A DNA stretch of 64,000 bases. It comes from Hormiphora californensis (lineage: Eukaryota; Ctenophora; Tentaculata; Cydippida; Pleurobrachiidae). The stretch is taken from assembly GCA_020137815.1 (NCBI GenBank), contig CM035350.1:973011-1037010 (forward strand). Direction: 5' to 3'. Shown here piece by piece: positions 56,001 to 64,000 of this stretch (positions are counted from its first letter, which is position 1; each line of letters starts with the position of its first letter). Under the pieces are notes generated by a model. The model searched no databases. It saw only the letters and a list, made by a program, of their open reading frames with translations, and had not been told where the DNA came from. The position numbers and the translations under genes are program-made.

Positions 56001-57160
56001 TCCTCTCCCTTCTTGTAGACATCGTGGAAGTGACGCTGGATAAATAACCGGGAGGTATCTTGGAGCTGTTCACAGTTGTGCTTCTCTGGGGGGAGGGGGG
56101 AATAGGTGAGACTCTCTCTCAAAAGTCAAAACCCCAGTATAAAATTAGGGGGTGATCTAGGAATTAGAACCACAAAACTAGCTCAGGTGTTGCCGTAACT
56201 ATAGGAATTAGGAAAGTGACACTTAACCAACCTGCAAATAGATAGAACCCCAGGCAGTTTTGTATGGACAGGTTCCTCTCTAGGAAGAGTCCACACTGTT
56301 CCACTACATAGTCCAATTGTAGCATCCTGGCAGCAGGTAGCAGAGCCTGGACATTCTCAGTCCCTATTGATACCTGCAGAGGGAGCTGTTATAGAGACTT
56401 GCGGACTATAGAATTGGGCATGTAACATGTTCCATCCTATATTTTGTACACGTGAAAGAGTGAAAAGTTAAAGTTGTAGACCTCATATGCAGCAAGAGAT
56501 CTGAGAGAGACGTCCTGTAATTCCACTGACTACGCTCCTAGATTACTGTCGCGCCAGTCTCTCTCTTTTCTCAAGCACAAGTGCATGCAATGCGTACCCA
56601 CAAAGCTTTACGTGCTACATGGAGCCATGTATTACACTGATACTACACAGAGATCAGTATGGAGACATTAAACACATGTTACAAGGTACCTGGTGAGTGT
56701 AGGCGTAGTCGATGAGTGTCTCTATTGCATCAGAGTCAACATCGTGAAGATGGACCTTGTCTTGTTTACTCTCCGCCAGGTTAGTGGTGAACATGGCCCG
56801 GAAGTAGGGGGAACAAGACGATAGTACTATCCTGTGTGCCTGGGGGAGGGGGGGAGGGTGAGATGTGTGCTTTTTCCCTCTCTCTATACTGGGACACCTA
56901 CCTCTCTCTCCTTCTCTCTATACAGGGACTGCACCTACCTCTATCTCCTTCTCTATACTGGGGGACACCTACCTCTATCTCCTTCTCCCCTACAACTATG
57001 GTGACGTCACAGAAGAACCTCTGTTCCCTAAAATACTGCATTTCATCCAGCATCTTTAGAGCCTCGTTATCGCTGTGGAAATCTAAACTTGTTCTTTGTG
57101 GTGGGGAATCGAGGGAGGGAGTCCTCTTCCGTTCAACGTAGGATCGCTTATATGCTTCGT
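53025..57160 (-). CDS. Kelch-like BTB-BACK-Kelch protein (probable CUL3 adaptor)
   Basis: Substrate adaptor type for CUL3 ubiquitin ligases. Eleven minus-strand exons are 56973-57160, 56690-56839, 56232-56373, 55967-56085, 55347-55617, 54988-55232, 54663-54809, 54339-54484, 53585-53701, 53267-53407 and 53025-53169. All phases agree, giving about 603 residues. The BTB domain shows [13 protein letters not shown] and [22 protein letters not shown] follows ([17 protein letters not shown]). Six Kelch repeats carry the GG doublets (GGYDG, GGYDG, GGFDG, GGNDG and GGNDG, with the first at AIGGG) and the C-terminus reads [12 protein letters not shown]. It resembles the KLHL17/KLHL20/KLHL8 group; I cannot name the orthologue. 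The first exon needs one base from an upstream exon, so the start codon was not found. It is divergent from the LamG-like gene about 250 bp away. Confidence 0.9.
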
Positions 57161-57405
57161 CTGAGAAGACGCATGTGGTCAATATGTTATATTGATTATG
57201 AGAGAGGGGGGACACATGTCCAACATATTATATTGATTATTAGGAAAGGGGATAATGGGAGACTGGAAAGCCTGTGAAGGAGAGATACATGGGTTATTGA
57301 GGGGGAGGGAGAACACATGTGGGGTGATTATTGCTGATTGCTTGGATAATTAGAATATTGCATCTTATAGGAAAATAAGACGAGTTAGATGCATTTCTTG
57401 AAGCC
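57161..57405. promoter_or_regulatory. Bidirectional region between Kelch-like and LamG-like genes
   Basis: Only about 245 bp separate the first recognised Kelch-like exon from the LamG-like start codon. The missing Kelch-like first exon must lie here or overlap the other gene. Imperfect direct repeats of CAATATGTTATATTGATTAT and CAACATATTATATTGATTAT occur (57180-57240). Confidence 0.4.
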
Positions 57406-58599
57406 ATGTTGCTTTTGACGTTTCAACTTGTTTTTGTGGTGGCGTTCAGCCGAGAGTTCAACGAAGAGTCATACAGTGGTAAGGAGCTTTTTATCACTAC
57501 TTATAGGATTATTTAAATTTTAAATGGCACATTTTGGTATGTATCAAAAAAGTGTGTAACTGGAATCCACCCTTCTAGTTCTGGTCTTTCCAAAACCTGT
57601 GGCTGGGAAAAACTATGCAAAGGTTACCCTAAAAGACAAGAGTTTTACTGGAGAGTTGACAATATGTGTATGGGCTAAACCGGCTCTATCTGGTAACCGG
57701 TACATTCTACAACTTCTAGATAAGGACGGTGAACTCGCACACATAGGCACCCATGAATCAGGATTTCCTGGTGAAACAATAACATGTAAGTTGGCAATTG
57801 GAGTTCATTGTATCACCAATTCTGAAGTTCTGCACTATGAAGGTTTGTTAGTTTGTTAATGTTTGTGAACTGTAATGTAACGTGCAAGTCCTACCATATA
57901 CCTATGTTCACTATGTTTCAGATGAGTTGCCAATGAACACATGGACTCACATTGCTGCAATGTACAGTAAAGAAGAGTTCAGGATTTACCTAAATGGGAC
58001 TTTATACGAGACTAAAACAGGAGACTACAAGTACACGATAAATGGAAAGAAAGAAGCCACAGTGTATGTGGGGCAGGTAATGTAACACGACAACATAATA
58101 ATGTTAATTCGTTGTAACACGATAACATAATCATGTTACTTGACATTCCATCCATTCCATCCAGGATGCAGCAGGTGGGAGTTTTGGTTCAGATGGTGAA
58201 AGTTTTAATGCAGATCGGGCCTTCCTAGGATCCGTAACGAAGTGCGGTATTTTCAACAAACTACTGGAGCAGAAAGATGTGCAGACATTAATGACGAAAA
58301 ATAATAAGAGTCTAAAGGAGTACCGAGTTATGTGGTGGAGTCAAGTAAAGAGGGGAGTGCATGGAAATGTGCATTTGATAGGTCCAGTCCTGGTAACTGG
58401 TAAGTGTTGAATGTGGGGGAGTGGGCTAATCTTCCAATCGGTCTTGGGCAGACTGATTGGAATTGGGAATACTAGGGTTGTATGTTCAGTGAAGTATATT
58501 TGTTGCTTTGACCCCTTCTCTCTTGTTAACAACTGGAAAGGAGGGTTAGAACAAGGTTGTTACCTGGTTCAGGAGAGAGGTCTGATAGAGTTAATGTAA
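57406..58599 (+). CDS. Secreted LamG-like (concanavalin-type jellyroll) domain protein
   Basis: Exons 57406-57478, 57579-57785, 57922-58076, 58165-58399 and 58541-58599 join in phase to 242 residues. A signal peptide (MLLLTFQLVFVVAFS) is followed by one laminin-G-like/pentraxin-like beta-jellyroll: YAKVTLKDKSFTGELTICVW, then NTWTHIAAMYSKEEFRIYLNG, then the closing FLGSVTKCGIFNKLL. The pattern of a TW.H.A.. strand followed by R.YLNG is typical of LamG-like (Laminin_G_3) domains, which bind glycans or proteins outside the cell. No membrane span. The last exon is short and its acceptor is ordinary; an alternative frame continues to 58745. The mariner-like element lies about 160 bp downstream. 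Specific function unknown. Confidence 0.75.
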
Positions 58600-58757
58600 C
58601 TGACAGGTTATCTAACGTCGCCTCCAGCTCATCCAACCCTGAATCAATGGGTTCTATGTGTGCTGCTGGTTCTCTCATCGCTTGTGGAGTGCAGTTATGG
58701 AGTACAAAGATTGTAAAGAAGTTTATTGGACACATGAAAAGATAGTGTGTCTAAATA

Positions 58758-59681
58758 TTAGTTTGTCCCATAAATATTGTCCCTCGGTGATTTTTTCAAG
58801 AAAATGATGATTTGAAAGAAAATAAACGGTCCTACGGTATTCCTAGCATCCTTGGCTCCATTCCTATAGGTTGGGGATGTATCAAGGTAGTATAGTTCAG
58901 GAATTATGGGCCAATCTTTACACGTATGTCTTACTACGATCTTCAAAATTTCGATCATGAAATTGTTTCTTCTCATTAAATCGAATCCTGTGCTAAAATA
59001 AGGATATGGACTGCTCATTTTACCCGGTGGGGACTTAGGGGGCATCCTCTGGGAGCTCCAGGGACCTTTAACTTTTGAATAGAACCCTTCGTTTTAGGGC
59101 CATCACTCCTTAAACAGAGTTCACTCAAAACGGCCGCTGCAGACATTTTTGACAGAAACCAATGACCGTGAGAAGAAGCCAATGAAGGACAGTCTTGAAA
59201 TCGGCCTAAGAACTCTAGAATAGACCTTTCTCTACCACATAGGACCATCAATCGCATCCAGGTGGCCCATCTGGGGCCGAGAAACATAATTTTGCGAGGT
59301 AGCCACTTTTTGCGCTGAAAATCAATGCTAATTTGTCGATTTGGCGTGCACATAAGTTGTCATAGGGATGTCTGAGCATCATTCCGATGCGTGTAACTCA
59401 CCACACTACCTCAAAAGGGATCAGAGATGACTCTCCTGAGGTTAGATGGTGCCGAGATGGTTTTGGCTAGGTACAAAATGGGTCAAAGTCAGTTTTAAGA
59501 TCGTTACAAGACTGGCCTACCAAATTCACCTACAGCTACCCTTCTGTATGGGCACGTAGAATCCCTGACCTATAGGAATGGAGCCAAGGATGTCAAAAAT
59601 ACCGTAGGACCGTTTATTTTCTTTCAAATCGTTATTTTCTTGGAAAAATCACCGAGGGACAATATTTATGGGACAACCTAA
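58758..59681. mobile_element. Nonautonomous mariner-like DNA element, 924 bp
   Basis: Terminal inverted repeats of about 90 bp begin TTAG(G/T)TTGTCCCATAAATA and continue through TTGTCCCTCGGTGATTTTT, AAACGGTCCTACGGTAT and CCTTGGCTCCATTCCTATAG. TA dinucleotides flank both ends (58756-58757 and 59682-59683), as for Tc1/mariner insertions, and TTAGGTTGTCCCA-type ends are common in mariners. No transposase ORF inside. Confidence 0.8.
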
Positions 59682-61050
59682 TAGGTACATTCAAAAGTAT
59701 CAAATTTGCTGTAGAATGTTCCACAGGGCTATTGCTTTACATTTTACAACTCCATTCAACTTACCTGTTAGCAACCGGTTAATGGTTGTTATTGAAATCT
59801 TTATTGGGCAAAAGTAATATTTAATTAATTATAAACTCAAAACTCAAATGTCAACATAATAGTATTCTTTACTTCTTCAACAATACGTTTTGTGCACGAG
59901 AATCTTCGAAGTTTCAAGTTTGACCCACTAAACAAAATGGAATCATGGTCTAGTTTTGAGGAAGCTGGAAAGGTAAAACCTAAAACTGAAGACCTAAGAG
60001 ATATTGTAGGGATGAAAATGGGCCGGCGTGTCTATCTGTGTCCAGGGCTAGAGGGCGTGTGAAACCCCCACACGCAGAGCCAGGGGCGTTCTGTGTAGGG
60101 GCAGAGCCCTTGCGTTGTGGGTGTCCGCGGGCACACAGGCCGAAAAGACGGAGTGAAAATTGGCAAATGCTACTGACTCTATCGGAATAAGGTAGGCAGC
60201 GCATTTCAAGAGTGAAAAAAGAAGAAGAAAAATCAGAAAAACTTGGCATACGTTGCAGGCCCCTTATAATATAATATAAGGGGCCTGGAGGGAATACCGC
60301 GCTAGGGGGGAATACATAATCAATCATATCTCCGGTTCCAGATAAGGTACAGAAATCGTTTTGGTAGCGTTGGAAAGAGGAAGATAACAGCTTTCAAATG
60401 CAACCGGTTTCAGGTCTCTATCTTATCAGGAACAGGAGATATGAACCAAACTCCGCAAAATCGAGTGCGGTAAAATCAAAATTTGAATGAAATTTTAAAA
60501 AAGGTGTCCCTGCAAGAATCTGTGACGTCACTTTTTGAAAACAACCCATCTTTCAACGGCTATTGCTCAGCCTCCTTAAGTCCAATTAACTTCTCTCAAA
60601 AACAGCAAGGTAGATAATCGTCAGATCTAACAACTGGTGAAAGAATCAAGTCAAACGGACTTCAGGAGCCAAAGTTATAAGCACCGCCGTTTTTTCGACC
60701 GCAAAGTTATCTTCGACCCAGCCGGGATCAGGCCAAACGCGCGCGCGGCATTCCCTCCAGTCCCCTCGTTGCGGGGGTGCGCGCATGAGGGGGCTGCAGC
60801 GCATTCCAACAGAAAAACAAAAATCGGGGAAAAAACTGTGAAAAAAGTGTGAAAAAAGTTCTGGACTGCGCGGCGCGCGCCTGTAACGCACGGCAGAGCA
60901 TAAAGAGGGTTCTTCCGCGCGCTACAGTAAAATTTTATTTGACTGGAATTGAACGACCGCGTCGCGACGCGCGTATCACCAAAAGTTGTGATCAGAAAAT
61001 TTTTCATTTTTCGGAAATCGTCTAAAAACGCTTAAAAATATGAAATTTTT

Positions 61051-61212
61051 GGAGAGCTTCGACCCTGGAGAGCTTCGACCCTGGAGAGCTTCGACCCTGG
61101 AGAGCTTCGACCCTGGAGAGCTTCGACCCTGGAGAGCTTCGACCCTGGAGAGCTTCGACCCTGGAGAGCTTCGACCCTGGAGAGCTTCGACCCTGGAGAG
61201 CTTCGACCCTGG
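61051..61212. repeat. 16-bp tandem repeat GGAGAGCTTCGACCCT, about ten copies
   Basis: Perfect head-to-tail copies with almost no divergence, ending in a GC-rich block. Sits in a stretch rich in CpG. Confidence 0.97.
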
Positions 61213-61705
61213 ACCCTCACCGGGAGGCCGGGCTGCTCCCCTGGACCCTGCTTGACCACCTGACCGACTACCGAGGCCGCCGGCGGCCCGCCGCCCTTGG
61301 CGTAGCGGGGCCCGCGAGCTGGGACAGGGTTTGCAAGCCCCAGACCCCGGTAGGGGTCGAGAGGAATCCTAGATTTAGTCTTCAGATTGGCATGGAGCGT
61401 CAAAGACTGAAACAGAGGAGCTGTCTGTTTCTCGAATTTAACGCCGCCCGGATTGTTGGAATTTAAATTTTTTTAAACTGTCATATGTGTGTTCTTGAGA
61501 GGTGGTCATGTTTTTTTGATAGCCTTAATTTTATGTCAATTGTCAGCTTGGAAAGGGCGCGATTATAATCTGGGTGCCTTGCAGCCTGTTTACAGGTGCG
61601 TGCTACCAAAAGAGTATACTTAGACCGACTTTTTTCAAACGGCTATAGCCATGGAACCACATGGCCGATTTGAGTAAACTAAACGGTATCAGTTAGAGAA
61701 TCGAT

Positions 61706-61769
61706 AGCCCTAACCGATAACCCCAAACCAAACCCTAACCAGACCCTAACGGATAGCCCTAACCCGTCG
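61706..61769. repeat. Degenerate telomere-like CCCTAA repeats
   Basis: Four to five CCCTAAC/ACCCTAACC motifs within 65 bp, interspersed with CGATA and CCAAA variants; resembles a small interstitial copy of the animal telomere repeat TTAGGG. Confidence 0.55.
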
Positions 61770-62292
61770 TGCGCGCCAAAACTACGAATTGTTAGCAATG
61801 AAAGGCACCCAGATTTTAACGTTTTCCGCTTGGAAAGCGCTGCCTCGTCCCGGACTACGGGTCAATGGGGTCTGTAGCATATATGCCAATCGACAACTCG
61901 GTAATTGGTTATGTACACTCGTACATCCTGTGCCACGTTCTAGGTTCACTAGCTCTGTAACTAAAGATGTGTGCACATCAGAGGTTACCACAGCGTATGC
62001 TAATTGCTAATCTCGAACCCCACCTATTTTGATCGCAGATTCGTATTTCAGGGTCTTGTCAACACCGTTACAGTATCCGTTCGAAGACATTTAAAGGAAT
62101 TCAAGGCCTTGAAGCTTTAGCAGATTGCTTGGCAAAGTAAATCAGTGATGAATTTGGACTTCCTATTGTACTGCTTTGCTTAGTTAGAACAAGTATTATA
62201 TGTTTTATCCACAGTCCACAGCTTATTCTTGTTTCTCAAAATACCCTCCCCCCCCCCCCCTTTTAGCACTGTATTCAGCTGTAGATTTGTGA

Positions 62293-64000
62293 ATGAACAA
62301 TGGGAGACGCCGAAATCGGAGCGAGAATTCTCGTTATAATCTAAGGTATGATAATATCCTCACATTAATCTTATTGTTGCCTAACTCAAATTCTCTTTGC
62401 AGGCCCCGAAGACAGGTAGCAGAAGAACCAGTGGTAGAAGCAGTACCACCCCCTCCTCCTCCTCCCAGGTATTGTGAAAGAGGGTCAGGCGAGCCAACCG
62501 ATGATATATCATGGTTAGTAACCAGTACACTAATGAGGGAATGGGAGATTATATATAATCTCCCATGCCCTCATTAGTGTACTGGTTACTAACCTGATCT
62601 AATATTCCAGGCGCCGTAGAATGGGGGTTGCAGAACCAGCCCCAGCTAACCTCGCCGAGATAGTGCTAGATGAGTACATGAGAGACGACCTGTTTATGGA
62701 GGAGGAGGAGGAGGAAGAGAGCGAGGAGTACTCTGACGATGAGAGTACATCCAGTAACGATTCAGGGGATGCAGTCATTATAGAAGAGGATGATGAGGAG
62801 GATGCAGAGATGTGGAACCCGTTCATTCCATTCAATGTGGCACCTGATAACTTCAACAACTTCTTTGATATCTTCAGACGTATTGCTAGTGGGTTTAGTA
62901 CGAGCATGTACCGGCTGGACACCCTGCCCCTTCCCCTCCCTCCTGCTGAAGACAAGATAGATCTGTTTAATGGAAACCTCCCGCACTCAGCACACATCGC
63001 CATCCACAGAACTTACATTGTCCCTCCCTTCACTAACATACTGGTAAGAAGGGTTATGTTTTCTTTGTCATCTCATTTCTCAACCTCGTGTTCTTTTCTC
63101 TTACTCTCAACCTTTCTTTGTGTGTCCTTTATCCTATCATCTCATTTCTCCACCTCTTTCTAATTCCCCTCTCCCCTTCCCAGGTGGATTCAGTCCCCTC
63201 CGATACAAGCCGTCAGAGGGTCATCCAGAGGAAGCACATATTCCTAACAAACTACACCAGATCGAGTTGGAATGGTCTACAGAGTGCCGCCAAGAAACTC
63301 CGTCAGTTCAAATCCACGATATGGTGCACCGTGGAAACTGCTCAGAAGATAAAACGTCACCACCACCCATTGTGGCTTGAGGTATAACAGGAAACTGTAA
63401 TATATTCACTGTCATTCAATCATACCGACTAGTTATCATCTGTGATTTGCAAATTGCAACTTGCTAGTTATCATCTGTACCCCACCATAACTAACCGGGT
63501 TCATATGATAACTAGTCTTTAAATGACCCCCATTCCACCCCTTCTTCCACTATTTCAGATCCAAGACATGTTGAACACGTTAGAGCCAGGAAAGCTATAC
63601 CAAGTAACACACGATGACATCAGGGACAGATTTGCAGTCATTGCCATACCTCTAGATGCCATCCCTGGCTCGTGCATGTACCTCATATCGCGAGAGGGCA
63701 AGTTCTTGGTTCACACGGGGAACAGTGCAGGACACCAGTCTTTTGATGCCCCTCTACAGATCGTGTTACAACATGCCCCCTCTATTGATGTGCTATACCT
63801 CGACTCAGCTTTGTACTACCCTAGTCGGGAACACTGTTATAAGGCTAACTTGGACTTGCAAGAAGTGGCACTGGCTAAAACGAGACAATTTATAAACCAT
63901 GTAACTGCAGATGGGGGGTTTGTGACTATATTATTTCATAATGGGATGGAGAAGCTGTTTTTAGGCCTTGTTGCGTCTCTAACTTGTAAAATAGGGATAA
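62293..64000 (+). CDS. SNM1/Apollo-like metallo-beta-lactamase-fold protein lacking metal ligands (partial)
   Basis: Exons 62293-62345, 62403-62468, 62611-63043, 63184-63381 and 63559->64000 join in phase; about 397 residues are visible and the gene runs off the window. The N-terminal 130 residues are Arg-rich, proline-rich (PPPPPPP) and then strongly acidic. The rest follows the SNM1 (DCLRE1/Artemis/Apollo) nuclease layout. FLTNYTRSSWNGL stands where the family has its HxHxDH-xGL motif. DAIPGSCMYLI stands for the HCPGSVMFLF motif, HTGNS for YTGDF and YLDSALYYPSRE for YLDTTxCxPSRE. The metal-binding His and Asp residues of the first three motifs are absent, so a nuclease activity like that of SNM1 proteins is unlikely. 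The codons are otherwise intact. It may be a structural relative acting in telomere or DNA repair complexes, which is inference. Confidence 0.65.
62513..62594. repeat. 82-bp near-perfect palindrome in an intron
   Basis: Two 41-bp arms with one mismatch, starting GGTTAGTAACCAGTACACTA and ending in its complement, meet at a TATATA centre. It lies entirely inside the second intron (62469-62610) of the SNM1-like gene. Confidence 0.9.

Larger units (their letters stand above)
59682..62292. other. Repeat-rich spacer with GC-rich blocks
   Basis: Contains GC-rich palindromic blocks (60030-60140 and 61255-61370), a short perfect hairpin arm pair GGCCCCTTATA/TATAAGGGGCC (about 60260-60290) and inverted blocks around ATATCTCCGGTTCC and GGAACAGGAGATAT (about 60328-60440). 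It also holds a 16-bp tandem repeat and degenerate telomere-like repeats. It looks like layered transposon debris; no gene recognised. Confidence 0.5.

Noticed and set aside
58557-58745. Alternative last exon of the LamG-like gene
   Set aside because: Open, but no acceptor gives the required phase; the exon at 58541-58599 fits better.

Overview
This is nuclear DNA of an animal. Genes are split by short GT-AG introns, mostly 60-300 bp, and encode metazoan proteins: V-ATPase subunit B, two motile-cilium microtubule inner proteins, the DREAM/MuvB subunit LIN9, a claudin-like four-span protein, a BTB-BACK-Kelch protein, a LamG-like secreted protein and an SNM1-family protein. Tandem repeats and transposons of several classes lie between them. 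A compact-gene, ciliated invertebrate fits; the sequence does not let me name the phylum. Most gene models below were built by hand by joining exons whose splice phases agree.

Layout. 1-1.8 kb: 3' half of V-ATPase subunit B (+). 3.6-6 kb: CFAP77 then CIMIP2C (+), with RFX X-box-like sites upstream; the end of CIMIP2C is lost in a 1.2-kb stretch of homopolymer-distorted sequence that looks like a corrupted second copy of the same gene. 7.7-9.2 kb: single-exon type I membrane protein (+). 9.7-12.4 kb: two paralogous small secreted seven-cysteine proteins (-), not visible as single ORFs. 13.6-16.2 kb: two unrecognised minus-strand genes. 16.9-18.5 kb: long-terminal-inverted-repeat transposon with a nested hairpin insertion. 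18.7-24.5 kb: divergent pair of long, basic, mostly disordered proteins. 25.5-27.1 kb: claudin-like gene with two interchangeable last exons. 28-30.3 kb: LIN9 (-), eleven exons including a 17-nt microexon. 30.8-34 kb: a 34-bp minisatellite of about 95 units. 34-40 kb: foldback elements, a LINE fragment and simple repeats. 40.5-47.7 kb: a full-length, apparently young Ty3/gypsy-type LTR retrotransposon (-) with identical LTRs, a canonical -1 frameshift site and an extra antisense ORF. 48-49 kb: 27-bp minisatellite. 51.4 kb: small membrane protein. 53-57.2 kb: Kelch-like gene (-), divergent from a LamG-like secreted gene (57.4-58.6 kb, +). 58.8-59.7 kb: mariner-like nonautonomous element. 60-62 kb: GC-rich repeats. 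62.3 kb to the end: an SNM1/Apollo-like protein (+) whose metal-binding motifs are replaced, running off the window.

The strongest candidates for something undescribed are the antisense ORF in the LTR element together with its frameshift and short-leader architecture, the catalytically stripped SNM1-like protein, the seven-cysteine secreted pair, and the claudin-like gene that swaps its fourth membrane span. Three local anomalies (about 55, 5965-7190 and 21796-21823) look like sequence or assembly errors.
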